Source: Planctomycetaceae bacterium (lineage in GTDB: Bacteria > Planctomycetota > Planctomycetia > Planctomycetales > Planctomycetaceae). Taken from it: a stretch of DNA of 64,000 nucleotides. The stretch covers positions 16,566 through 80,565 of the forward strand of contig JAKFUF010000142.1 of assembly GCA_021732845.1 (NCBI GenBank). Reading direction: 5' to 3'. Shown here piece by piece: positions 47,813 through 56,486 of this stretch (position 1 is the stretch's first letter; the number at the start of each line of letters is the position of its first letter). Under the pieces are notes generated by a model. It searched no databases, was not told the DNA's origin, and saw only the letters and a list, made by a program, of their open reading frames with translations. A program made the position numbers and the translations under genes.

Positions 47813-49093
47813 CCGTAGTGTCGGCTTCAGCCGACCGGTAAACGGCTGGCGTTGCCGCAATCATAGCGCCTGTCGCGATCCCCGCCGTCCCGGTGGGTTG
47901 AAACCCACACTACGGCGATCCCCGTAGTGTCGGCTTCAGCCGACCGGTAAACGGCTGGCGTTGCCGCAATCATAGCGCCTGTCGCGATCCCCGCCGCCCG
48001 GGTGGGTTGAAACCCACACTACGGCGATCCCCGTAGTGTCGGCTTCAGCCGACCGGTAAACGACTGGCGTTGCTGCAAACACAGCGCCTGTCACGATCCC
48101 CGTCGCTGTGGTGGGTTGAAACCCACACTACGGGGATCCCCGTAGTGTCGGCTTCAGCCGACCGGTAAACGGCTGGCGTTGCTGCAATCACAGCGCCTGT
48201 CGCGATCCCCGTCGCTGTGGTGGGTTGAAACCCACACTACGGCGATCCCCGTAGTGTCGGCTTCAGCCGACCGGTAAACGACTGGCGTTGCAAACACAGC
48301 GCCTGTCACGATCCCCGTCGCCGCGGTGGGTTGAAACCCACACTACGGGGATCCCCGTAGTGTCGGCTTCAGCCGACCGGTAAACGGCTGGCGTTGCAAA
48401 CACAGCACCTGTCGCGATCCCCGTCGCCGCGGTGGGTTGAAACCCACACTACGGGGATCGCCGTAGTGTCGGCTTCAGCCGACCGGTAAACGGCTGGCGT
48501 TGCAAACATAGCACCTGTCGCGATCCCCGTCGCTGTGGTGGGTTGAAACCCACACTACGGGGATCGCCGTAGTGTCGGCTTCAGTCGACCAGTAAACGAC
48601 TGGCGTTGCTGCAAACACAGCGCCTGTCGCGATCCCCGTCGCTGTGGTGGGTTGAAACCCACACTACGGGGATCCCCGTAGTGTCGGCTTCAGTCGACCG
48701 GTAAACGACTGGCGTTGCAAACACAGCACCTGCCGCGATCCCCGTCGCTGTGGTGGGTTGAAACCCACACTACGGGGATCGCCGTAGTGTCGGCTTCAGC
48801 CGACCGGTAAACGGCTGGCGTTGCAAACACAGCACCTGTCGCGATCCCCGTCGTCCCGGTGGGTTGAAACCCACACTACGGGGATCGCCGTAGTGTCGGC
48901 TTCAGCCGACCGGTAAACGACAGACGCTGCAAACACAGCACCTGTCACGATTCCCGCCGTCGCGGTGGGTTGAAACCCACACTACGGGGATCCCCGTAGT
49001 GTCGGCTTCAGCCGACCGGTAAACGACAGGCGCTGCAATCACAGCACCTGTCACGATTCCCGTCGTCGCGGTGGGTTGAAACCCACACTACGT
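47813..49093. repeat. Tandem array of twelve 106-109-bp hairpin-rich units
   Basis: Units begin with CCGTAGTGTCGGCTTCAGCC at 47813, 47922, 48031, 48140, 48249, 48355, 48461, 48567, 48676, 48782, 48888 and 48994. Each contains hairpin GTCGGCTTCAGCCGAC, a short variable part (with or without a 3-bp TGC/CGC), GTCGCGATCCCCGTCG, hairpin GTGGGTTGAAACCCAC and ends ACACTACGG, which pairs with the CCGTAGTGT at its start. Unit lengths fall into 109 (five gaps) and 106 (six gaps). A lone degenerate relative is at 60712-60772 (GTCGACTGAAGTCGACACTACGG). No coding sense. Confidence 0.95.
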
Positions 49094-49146
49094 TGCGTGA
49101 CTCCGGGACACCTGGCCGTCTCCCGGAATCACGCCAGGCTATCTAG

Positions 49147-49192
49147 AAAAAAGCGACCACGCCGCCGCCAACCCTTGCGCGGACGTGATCGC
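49147..49192 (-). terminator. Intrinsic terminator of the second M56 gene
   Basis: Read on the minus strand, GCGATCACG (49192-49184) pairs with CGTGGTCGC (49161-49153) and is followed by TTTTTT (49152-49147). It lies about 70 bp past the stop. A further hairpin, AACAAGGCG...CGCCTTGTT (about 49201-49230), sits nearer the gene. Confidence 0.65.
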
Positions 49193-49264
49193 TCCACAAG
49201 AACAAGGCGGATGGCCGTCGCGCCTTGTTCGACGATTGTTGTTTCTCATGCCAGAGTGCAGAGC

Positions 49265-51952
49265 TTAGAAATCGTTGATGACCTCTCCCCCCTTGCGGGT
49301 CAGCAGCGCTTTCAGCGTTGCGGGTTTGATCGTAGTTTGGAGAGTCCTCACGCTGCCGTCGGCGAACCCAACGATAAATCCCGATGGTTCACCGAAGCCC
49401 AGTTGTGGCAGTTTTTCAGCAGTCACATCAATCTCAAGGTCCTCTGGCTTCGTCCAGGGAATCTCCGTTTTTGTCTCCAGCACGGCGATCGTGTTCGAGG
49501 TTCCGTCGGCAATGTTCTGGATCTTGGTCCCCTCTTTGTCATCTTTTTCGAAAACCAACCCTGCACCATAGGCCGCGACGACGGACGTGAGGGTCGATCC
49601 TGCGGGCTGCGACGAATGCCGGAAGACGGGGGGCATCTTTTCGAGGATTTTCTTGTTGGCTTCACTATCCCAGGGTTCGTCCTGCTTGTAGGCCTCGTAT
49701 AACGGGGCCTGTTCGATGAACGGCAGAATCGCCACGCGCCAGCTCATCTTCATTCCCGTCTTCGGATTGATGACCGCCGAGGCCGGAAAGTGACCGTAGA
49801 CAGTATGATAGTTGTGCAGCGCCAGCATGATCTGCTTCAGGTTGTTCATCTGCATCGAGCGATTTGCTGCGGACTGGGCCTTGAGAATCTGGCCGACGAG
49901 CGGCGAGATCATCGGAGCGACATCCCCCCCGATGTGCAGCGTGACCACCTTTCCCTTCGCCTCCAGTTCATGCTTTTCCAGGGTCGGAATGAGGCTGTCG
50001 GTGGCGATCTTGGCCAGATCCTGATCTGGACTCTTCGCCAGATTGCCGGCCATGTTCGTCAACATCGCCATCGATGCGACAAGCGTGCTTCTGACCTTCT
50101 CTGCCGCAGCTTCGTCGGCGGCTTGAGCATTCAGCGTCAGTGCCAGCTTGTCATCCAGCTTGACTCCCAGTGTGTGATTCGTTGCGGAGTCCCAGAGGGG
50201 CGCGAACAACCCGAGCAACGGGTTGGGCGGCGCGTGCCCAATGGTCTCGCGAATCACCGCCGTGTCCAGGGCAATGACGCCCGAACCTGTGGCTGCCTGC
50301 TTCCAGGACTCGCTCTGGGTCAGCGGTGACAGCGACTTGGCGCCGACGAGCAGCATCGTCTGCACCGCGGACTCCGAGCCGATGACGATCGTCTTGTCAT
50401 CTGGCAGATACCGCGCCATGGAGGCGATTGTCTCATACCGAAAGGTCGCGAATGTCTTCGGCTGCCACATGGCCGTGGGGCTGGGTGAAAACTGTTTGAG
50501 GGCTTTTTCTCGCGTCTGGCTATTGGAGTAGACGAGGCAGAACCCGACATCTGCCGGCTCTGGCCGGCGTGGTGCTCCAACCATCCAGGGGAGGCCCACG
50601 ATGCTGATTTGCTCGCAGCCGGCGAACAGCTCGGTGGGGTCCGGCGACAGCGGGAATCGTCCCTTCTCGCCAGCCTTCGCCAGGCTGACCTCGACCACCC
50701 TCTTGTAGAACTTGATCAGGTCGGATGGGCGGATGGAAGCCACGAACTGGGCATTGGCCGGCACATACAATGGCGTCAGGGCCGCGTCCTTCTTGGGTGC
50801 GGTTTCGGCAGCGGGCTGGGCCGCCGCGACAACTCCCGGTCCGCTCCCCGTGGCTCCCGCCGGCGGTCTGAGCCCTACGGCCAGGATGGTGACCGCACCG
50901 ATGGCTGTCAGCGTTCCAAAGCGGAGTGCCAGCGGAGCTTTTTCCGACCGCAGCTTCAAATTTCGAAGCATCTCGATTCTCCTCAAGAATGTTCTGCGGG
51001 TTGGCAGAAAAGACTGGGCCGGCCAGCCCAGGGGTTCGCTCGATTGTGTCAGTGCCAGTTCACCGATGGCTTGCAGATAAGTCCGCGAGCCGCCCACGAC
51101 TTGTGCGGCGAGAGCATCGGCAGCGAGTTCCTGTTCCAAACGCAGCCGCCGCTCCAGCCAGTGAACCAGGGGATGATAAAAATGCAGCACCACGCCCAGT
51201 TGAGCCACGAGTCCGGCGGCAAAATCCCCGCGGGCAATGTGCGCGACTTCGTGAGCCACGACGCTGCGGAGCTGGGTGTCGTCCCAGAGCCGCCAGTTGC
51301 TGGAGATCAGCACCACCGGCTTTCTCCAACCCACCGTGGCTGCCGTGGCCAGGTGCGAGCACTCGCGGACTTCGACCGCCGCCACACAACCCATTTCCGC
51401 CCGCAGCAGGTCCACCAATTCCAGCAGTTCCGAATTCTTGAGCGGCCGGCTCTTGTGAACCACGACGCGTACGCTCCACAAACCGCCAACCAGTCGGATG
51501 AGGCCGACCAGAACTCCCACGGCAAAGACCGCACCAAAGATTTGCAGCCACGACCAGTGTGGGGCAGGAACTGGTTGGGTGGAGGACACGGGAGCGGTAG
51601 TTGGAGGATTCGCGCCACTGGTGACTTCTTTCCAGGCAGCGGCGGCCATCTCCCGCCAGCCGAATGGTTCCGCAGCCGGTTTCTTGATCACGGCCGCGTC
51701 GCCGGAGGCCGGTGCCTCAGCACTGGGTACGACATTGCTTTGAGACACGGTCTCGGCTGGCTCGTGCAGCCAACTCGGCCAGGAACTGAAGGCACAGGCG
51801 GTGAGCAGCACGACAGCGACCAGCGTTGCCGACAGCGGGACGGCGGCAGAGGTCCGCAGCCACCGCCGCAGCAGAAGACTCGTCAGTCCGCCGACGGTCG
51901 CCACGAGCGTCACCTGCAAGCCACAGATCAACAGACTGCCCAGAGTGTTCAT
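49265..51952 (-). CDS. M56 (BlaR1-like) metallopeptidase fused to a DUF1559-type C-terminal domain
   Basis: 895 residues from ATG 51952 (GGGGA about 7 bp upstream). Hydrophobic segments lie near 5-25, 38-57, 135-155 and 340-358. The zinc motif HEVAH is at 234-238, with LEQELAADALAA downstream as the third-ligand region. After the fourth segment comes a soluble domain (about 380-690: VPANAQFVASIRPSDLIKFY) that recalls planctomycete DUF1559-linked sensors, then a DUF1559-like domain (about 695-890: NNLKQIMLALHNYHTVYGHF, WRVAILPFIEQAPLYEAY, IADGTSNTIAVLETKTE, GFADGSVRTL). Such domains usually occur in pilin-like secreted proteins. The partner BlaI gene ends 214 bp upstream. Sensing the fused domain's ligand and cleaving BlaI is inferred. 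Confidence 0.9.
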   Translation of the reverse strand: MNTLGSLLICGLQVTLVATVGGLTSLLLRRWLRTSAAVPLSATLVAVVLLTACAFSSWPSWLHEPAETVSQSNVVPSAEAPASGDAAVIKKPAAEPFGWREMAAAAWKEVTSGANPPTTAPVSSTQPVPAPHWSWLQIFGAVFAVGVLVGLIRLVGGLWSVRVVVHKSRPLKNSELLELVDLLRAEMGCVAAVEVRECSHLATAATVGWRKPVVLISSNWRLWDDTQLRSVVAHEVAHIARGDFAAGLVAQLGVVLHFYHPLVHWLERRLRLEQELAADALAAQVVGGSRTYLQAIGELALTQSSEPLGWPAQSFLPTRRTFLRRIEMLRNLKLRSEKAPLALRFGTLTAIGAVTILAVGLRPPAGATGSGPGVVAAAQPAAETAPKKDAALTPLYVPANAQFVASIRPSDLIKFYKRVVEVSLAKAGEKGRFPLSPDPTELFAGCEQISIVGLPWMVGAPRRPEPADVGFCLVYSNSQTREKALKQFSPSPTAMWQPKTFATFRYETIASMARYLPDDKTIVIGSESAVQTMLLVGAKSLSPLTQSESWKQAATGSGVIALDTAVIRETIGHAPPNPLLGLFAPLWDSATNHTLGVKLDDKLALTLNAQAADEAAAEKVRSTLVASMAMLTNMAGNLAKSPDQDLAKIATDSLIPTLEKHELEAKGKVVTLHIGGDVAPMISPLVGQILKAQSAANRSMQMNNLKQIMLALHNYHTVYGHFPASAVINPKTGMKMSWRVAILPFIEQAPLYEAYKQDEPWDSEANKKILEKMPPVFRHSSQPAGSTLTSVVAAYGAGLVFEKDDKEGTKIQNIADGTSNTIAVLETKTEIPWTKPEDLEIDVTAEKLPQLGFGEPSGFIVGFADGSVRTLQTTIKPATLKALLTRKGGEVINDF

Positions 51953-52041
51953 CGTCAGTCCCCAGTGGACGGTGAGGTCGTGATCGGTGGAGGAGTTGCA
52001 GATTGAGATGAGGAAATCTGAAAGGCATCTCAGATTTGAGG

Positions 52042-52165
52042 TCTCCGACAAAAGTCGGGCCTCTCAGTTTCATGGAATTTCAGATTTCACAGTCAAATGC
52101 CAAATGCGATATGCGTTGGCATCCTTATTCGTGTTATTCGTGAGATTCGTGGTTCCCCCTTTTTC
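52042..52165. repeat. Repeat DNA between blaI and M56 genes (second locus)
   Basis: 52042-52093 matches 5371-5436, and 52120-52160 (TTATTCGTGTTATTCGTGAG, then ATTCGTGGTTCCCCC) matches one arm of the CACGAAT repeats. Unlike the first BlaI/M56 locus, where the genes overlap, the two genes here are split by this ~215-bp insert. Confidence 0.6.
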
Positions 52166-52166
52166 T

Positions 52167-52562
52167 CTAAGGATCCTTCTCGCCCTTCGTAGTCTCTAAC
52201 AGGGCCTTCAGCCCCTTCCGCTCGGCGGGTGTGAGTTTTTCCTCTTCGAACAACTGCATCAGCAAGCGGGCGCGGGAGCCGCCGAAGACTTTCTGCACGA
52301 GATCCCCCAGCAGGCTCCGCGAGACTTCCTCGTAGGTGCGGGCGGGGGTGAACTTGAAGGGGCGTTCATCACCGGTTTGAGTGAGGAAACCCTTGTCGAG
52401 CAGAATGCGGACCAGCGTGGCGACGGTGGTGTAAGCCAGGTCGCGGCCCTCGCCGGCGAGCGCCTCGCGGACATCGACCGCCGTGGATTCTCCGCGATCC
52501 CAGAAGACATGCATGACCTCCAGTTCGCGTTCTGTCAGCTCCCTGGCTTTGGGCCGCGCCAT
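52167..52562 (-). CDS. BlaI/MecI-family transcriptional repressor (second copy)
   Basis: 131 residues from ATG 52562 (GGGAGGG 6 bp upstream). The wing is ELTERELEVMHVFWDRGEST and AYTTVATLVRILLDKGFLTQ; the dimerisation part has SRSLLGDLVQKVFGGSRARLLMQLFEEEKLTP. It differs strongly from the first copy and is closer to classical BlaI. The longer in-frame start at 52601 lacks a ribosome-binding site. It probably represses itself and the M56 gene 214 bp downstream. Confidence 0.92.
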   Translation of the reverse strand: MARPKARELTERELEVMHVFWDRGESTAVDVREALAGEGRDLAYTTVATLVRILLDKGFLTQTGDERPFKFTPARTYEEVSRSLLGDLVQKVFGGSRARLLMQLFEEEKLTPAERKGLKALLETTKGEKDP

Positions 52563-52592
52563 GAAACACCCTCCCAGCTCGTTCCACCCCGC

Positions 52593-52663
52593 AACGATCA
52601 CTCGCGATCGTGTTTGGTTTCTTAGATTTGGTTTTATAGTACTCGTTGGCGCAAGGATGTCAA
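52593..52663 (-). promoter_or_regulatory. Probable promoter and palindrome upstream of the second blaI
   Basis: On the minus strand TTGACA (52663-52658) is followed after 19 bp by TATAAA (52638-52633). The same GTTGACAT hexamer block occurs at the first blaI promoter (5552-5559). An inverted repeat ACGATC-ACTCGC-GATCGT (52593-52610) lies between the promoter and the gene and is a candidate operator. The spacing is longer than ideal, so the -10 call is weak. Confidence 0.45.
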
Positions 52664-52709
52664 CATGCCGCGAAGCGAATTCCGAGGCTCGCCCGGCGAA
52701 TCCAGCCGG

Positions 52710-52874
52710 TCATCTCGGTCGCCCTCGCGCGGCTTCGTGCTCTACCCATCCCTTCATGGCCTTGCCCGTGTTGTCAAACTCCCGGACATGTGGCTCCCAC
52801 CGTGCCTGCTCATAGTCTTTCGGCCCCACCCGAACAATGAGCGCGTCCTTCCAGACCCCGACCACTTTGGCGAA
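52710..52874 (-). pseudogene. Fragment of a TfoX N-terminal-domain gene
   Basis: The minus-strand frame reads VGVWKDALIVRVGPKDYEQA, then REFDNTGKAMKGWV, which matches the second half of TfoX N-terminal-domain proteins (LIVRVGP...Y......PFDFTGKPM.GWV). The expected first half is missing upstream (right), where integrase-like sequence begins, and after GWV the frame leaves the family. It is therefore a truncated gene, probably broken by insertion or deletion at about 52870. Confidence 0.6.
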
Positions 52875-52879
52875 GCGTG

Positions 52880-53812
52880 CCTTCCGCCGTCCGGTCTCGG
52901 ATGAGCGAACTCGACGCGAAGGAATCATTTCGCGACGCGGTGAAGTCGGGCATGGCCGCCATCCTGAAATCACCGAACTCCGCTGGGACTGGATCAGCGA
53001 AGACGGTTTCGTCACCGTTCCCATCGAAATCGCAAAATGGGGGCAAGGACGGCAGTTTCGCATCCCTCTGCGATTGTGGCGAGAACTCGAATCCTTCCGA
53101 AGCAAGTCCCCCTTTGTTTGGAATGCCACGATCCCAGAGCTTCGTGCGTATTACCTCGGCCTGAAATTTACTCACTTCACCTGCGAGCGATCAGAACGGC
53201 TCTGCGGAGTTCCCGATGCGGCTCCGACGTTGCTTGAGTTAGAGTCGTATCGGTCGAACCGCGAGTCACACAATCTTCCACGAAAGAGAAAACGCCGAGT
53301 TCAGGTGAAAGGTTCCCGGGTCGATTTCGTCGTGCGATTCTTTCATGCCGGGGTAATATCACCATCAGCGCGGCGGAAAAGGGAGCGCGGCACAATTGGC
53401 CGAATTCACCCCCACCCGCCTTCGGGGAAGACTCCAGAAATGGATTCAGACTTGGGCAATCGAATCGAGTCTGGCCGGTATCTCTCACCACAACTTGCGG
53501 AAGACCGCGTTGCAGTGGTCGCGGGAGGAGCAGATTCGAAGAGTCGAGGATGCCTTCGCGGAACTTTCGAACGTCGGACTCGACGTTGCCAAAAAGTTCT
53601 ATACCAAAGATCCTTCACGGCTGCGGGCAGAGATCTTGTTCCAGAACATTTCGCGTGAACTCCTAAAAGTTCCTGAGCTTGCCATCCTCATGGGATTGGA
53701 CACCGGGCCGTCCGTTCCGTCTTTGGAAGCCGCGCATGCAGCACTGGCTGAAGGGCGTGTCGATGACGCCAAACGGATTCTGGAATCGCTCCAAGGTCGC
53801 CAGAGCACATGA
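52880..53812 (+). pseudogene. Decayed tyrosine recombinase (phage-type integrase)
   Basis: Two frames hold the pieces. The first (about 52960-53160) has EITELRWDWISEDGFVTVPI followed by GRQFRIPLRLWRELESF, like the ELRWxDI region with the first catalytic Arg and the following beta strands. The second (53396-53812) has ISHHNLRKTALQWSREEQ, matching the HxLR motif, and then DVAKKFYTKDPSRLRAE with a plausible catalytic Tyr. At least one frameshift separates them, and the N-terminal arm-binding and core-binding domains are absent. It ends 4 bp before a strong hairpin and lies next to tRNA-Ser, the usual site of such enzymes. Confidence 0.6.
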
Positions 53813-53815
53813 AAA

Positions 53816-53857
53816 CAAAAACGAGGTGGGAGCCTGATTGGGCTCCCACCTCGTTTT
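53816..53857 (+). terminator. Intrinsic terminator, bidirectional
   Basis: A perfect 14-bp stem, ACGAGGTGGGAGCC (53821-53834) and GGCTCCCACCTCGT (53840-53853), has loop TGATT, A-rich sequence before it and TTTT after. It immediately follows the integrase remnant. Confidence 0.85.
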
Positions 53858-53959
53858 ACTTTGGTGACGTTTTGGTGACGCTGATGAGAAATCGTCGATC
53901 TCAACTCTTCAACGCCACCCTGATAAATCTCACAAGTCCTTGCTGTGTAATGACTTAAG

Positions 53960-54046
<87 letters not shown>

Positions 54047-54096
54047 AAGATTCGATTGCCAGACGGATCCGCAGGCCACGCCCGGCAATTTGTTCT

Positions 54097-54429
54097 CTAC
54101 TTCGCCTTGCCTTTGCCTTCTTTGGCAGGCTTCGGTTCGGCCTTTACAGCCTTGGCGGCTTTCGCCTTGGGAGCCTTTTCTTCGGCTTCCGGCTCGGGCG
54201 CATTGGCGCGGTCGATTTTGCGCTGTTGCAGTTCGGCTTCGAGATTCTCAACAGCCGTGATTTTCCGCAGCCGGCTGCCGAGCTGGCAGTGCTTGGCGTG
54301 CAGGTGCCGCCAGACTGGATCCGTGTCGAAGCTCTTGGCTCCGGCAGAGGTCAACGTGGCTTCGCGGGCGGAAAGGGCGGATTTATTCAGTTCGGCCTGA
54401 CGTTCGGTGATTTTACGGCTGATTCCCAT
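54097..54429 (-). CDS. Small Lys/Ala-rich protein, unknown
   Basis: 110 residues. The first 75 are helical and charged (ERQAELNKSALSAREATLTS, VWRHLHAKHCQLGSRLRKIT); the last 35 are a Lys/Ala/Pro-rich tail (KAPKAKAAKAVKAEPKPAKEG) like those of histone-like or RNA-binding proteins. No domain is recognised, and nucleic-acid binding is only suggested by charge. It lies downstream of a GAACGAGATC leader with weak ribosome-binding site, close to the tRNA gene on the same strand. Confidence 0.65.
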   Translation of the reverse strand: MGISRKITERQAELNKSALSAREATLTSAGAKSFDTDPVWRHLHAKHCQLGSRLRKITAVENLEAELQQRKIDRANAPEPEAEEKAPKAKAAKAVKAEPKPAKEGKGKAK

Positions 54430-54674
54430 GATCTCGTTCGATCCGGCTCCTCAGGAGTGACGCGTGCGTACGGGGAATCCCCGAAAAACATTTCCGATCC
54501 CAGCGACCGAATCGAGCATTGTCGCGACCGAAGCGGGATTGTTCAAGGGCATTCTGGCGGTAGCAATTTCGATTTTCGATTTTCGATTGCTTGCAGGTGA
54601 CAGTTCTCGCAGAATCCAACCCAAACGAGTTCCCTGTCTCGACCGCAATACGTAGACGTCCCGGAGATCACTCT

Positions 54675-55028
54675 ATGGAGCGGGTAAGCCGACGCGAATT
54701 CTCGGCGGGGCTGATGGCGGCTGTCCCACTGGTGGCAGCCACGGTCGCCGCAGGGGCGGAGGATGCCAAAACTGCGTCGTCCCAGACAACAAAGCCGGCA
54801 GTTGGGAAGCCGGAGGCTGAGCCACGGCGAGAGCTGACGCAAGTCGACCGCTTGGTCGAGGTGGCGGTCCGGGCGCATCCCGATGAACGGCTGGATGCGG
54901 CGGCTTTGGCTGAGATTCGTGGCGATGTTGAACAGTTGCTGTCACGGGCGACGGCTCTTGCCCGGGTTCCATTGACGAATGGTGACGAACCGGGCTTTGC
55001 TTTCGGCGCGTTTCGCAGGGAGGGGTGA
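54675..55028 (+). CDS. Tat-signal GatC-like small protein
   Basis: 117 residues. The N-terminus MERVSRREFSAGLMAAVPLV is a twin-arginine signal (SRREF), cleaved near AAGA. The mature end, LTQVDRLVEVAVRAHPDERL and ALARVPLTNGDEPGFAFGAF, resembles the C-terminal part of GatC-type amidotransferase subunits, where a 'L.N.DEP.F.F....R' stretch wraps round the GatA amidase. GGAG lies 8 bp upstream. Its stop overlaps the amidase start by four bases (GTGA), so both are made together. Export of a GatC-like chain with a signal-less amidase is odd and discussed in the findings. Confidence 0.75.
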   Translation: MERVSRREFSAGLMAAVPLVAATVAAGAEDAKTASSQTTKPAVGKPEAEPRRELTQVDRLVEVAVRAHPDERLDAAALAEIRGDVEQLLSRATALARVPLTNGDEPGFAFGAFRREG

Positions 55029-56431
55029 GCCACATGCCTGTCGCTGCTGAACTGGCGTTTGCCAGTGTGAGGGTTTTGGGGCAAAAACTCCGGGCTGGTG
55101 AGTTCACCGCCTGCGAGCTGGCCGAGTTTTTCCTGCAGCGGCTAGAGACTTTGGGGTCGCGGTTCAATGCGGTGGTGCGCGTCACGCGTGAAACTGCCCT
55201 TGAAGCCGCGGCTCAGGCCGACCGGGAGCTGAAGGCGGGTCAGGACCGGGGGCCGCTGCATGGAATCCCCTATGGTGCCAAGGACCTGCTGGCCACGCGG
55301 GGCATTCCCACGAGTTGGGGTGCGGCCCCTTATAAAGACCGGCTGATCGACGAAGATGCCACGGTCATTATCCGCCTGCGGGCGGCCGGGGCGGTGCTCG
55401 TCGCCAAGCTGGCGATGGTCGAGATCGCCGGCGGCATGGGGTATCGCCAAGCCAACGCCGCGTTCACGGGTCCCGGTCTCAACCCGTGGGATATCAAGAC
55501 CTGGGCCGGCGGCTCCTCCAGTGGCTCAGGTTCCGCTGTCGGCGCGGGGCTCGTCCCGTTCGCCATTGGTTCGGAGACCTGGGGTTCAATCGTGACGCCC
55601 GCTGGATACTGCGGCGTGACCGGACTGCGGCCGACCTATGGCCGCGTCAGCCGCCATGGAGCGATGGCTCTCAGTTGGACGATGGACAAACTGGGCGTGT
55701 TGTCCCGCGCTGCGGACGACTCGGGACTTGTCTTGCATGCGATGGCCGGTGCCGACCCGCTTGACCCCTCAGCGGCCCAACGCCCCTACCGTTACCCGGA
55801 AGATCCGGCCCCCAAAACCTTCAAGTTCGCCACGCTGAAGGGAGCGGCGGACAAGGTTCAAACAGAGATCCGGACCAACTACCTGGCGTCGCTCGAAGTC
55901 TTGAAGACGCTGGGAACACTGGATGAAATCGACCTTCCCAACCTGCCGTATTCTGCCGTTGCCAGCACGATCATCGCCTGTGAGATGGCGGCCGCCTTCG
56001 AGGGCATGGTCGACACTGGCGATGTCTGGGAGCTGACCGCCCCCGAAGACCGCCCCGGCTGTCACGCCGCCTTGTGGATTCCCGCAAAGGACTACATCAA
56101 CGCCTTTCGCGTGCGACGCAAGATTCAGGTGGAGCTGGACGACCTGCTGGCGAAGTTTGACGCCGTTGTCTCCCCGACCCTGGCCACGGTGTCGCCTCCC
56201 CTCGACCAAAGTTTCGGCGAATACCAGCGGGGCTTTAGCTCCTCGCAGATTGGCGGTGCCGGGAATGTCGCGGGAGTTCCTGCGATCACCGTGCCGAATG
56301 GTTTCGGCGAAGGTGGCCGCCCCACGGCTTTACAGTTCGTCGGCCGGGCCTTCGACGAAAACCGGTTGCTGACAATCGCGGCGGCGTATCAGTCGGCCAC
56401 GGAATGGCACAAGCGGACGCCAATGGTGTGA
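55025..56431 (+). CDS. Amidase (GatA/amidase-signature family)
   Basis: 468 residues from GTG 55025, overlapping the previous stop. The amidase-signature Ser-cisSer-Lys triad is visible: Lys in GIPYGAKDLLATRG (about 84), the GGSSSGSGSAVGAG loop with cis-Ser and Ser (about 160-170), and GSETWGSIVTPAGYCGVTGLRPTYGRVSR downstream. Family members hydrolyse amides or, as GatA, make Gln-tRNA; the absence of GatB nearby and the Tat-signal partner argue for a different amide substrate. No own signal peptide is present. Confidence 0.92.
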   Translation: MSHMPVAAELAFASVRVLGQKLRAGEFTACELAEFFLQRLETLGSRFNAVVRVTRETALEAAAQADRELKAGQDRGPLHGIPYGAKDLLATRGIPTSWGAAPYKDRLIDEDATVIIRLRAAGAVLVAKLAMVEIAGGMGYRQANAAFTGPGLNPWDIKTWAGGSSSGSGSAVGAGLVPFAIGSETWGSIVTPAGYCGVTGLRPTYGRVSRHGAMALSWTMDKLGVLSRAADDSGLVLHAMAGADPLDPSAAQRPYRYPEDPAPKTFKFATLKGAADKVQTEIRTNYLASLEVLKTLGTLDEIDLPNLPYSAVASTIIACEMAAAFEGMVDTGDVWELTAPEDRPGCHAALWIPAKDYINAFRVRRKIQVELDDLLAKFDAVVSPTLATVSPPLDQSFGEYQRGFSSSQIGGAGNVAGVPAITVPNGFGEGGRPTALQFVGRAFDENRLLTIAAAYQSATEWHKRTPMV

Positions 56432-56486
56432 CTGCGAGCGATTGGTTTCGTTGAGCGACAACGTTTTACTGTGAACGTGACTTTCG

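Noticed and set aside
47813..49093. CRISPR array
   Set aside because: The whole 106-109-bp unit is conserved, including the parts between hairpins, so there are no unique spacers, and no cas genes are present.
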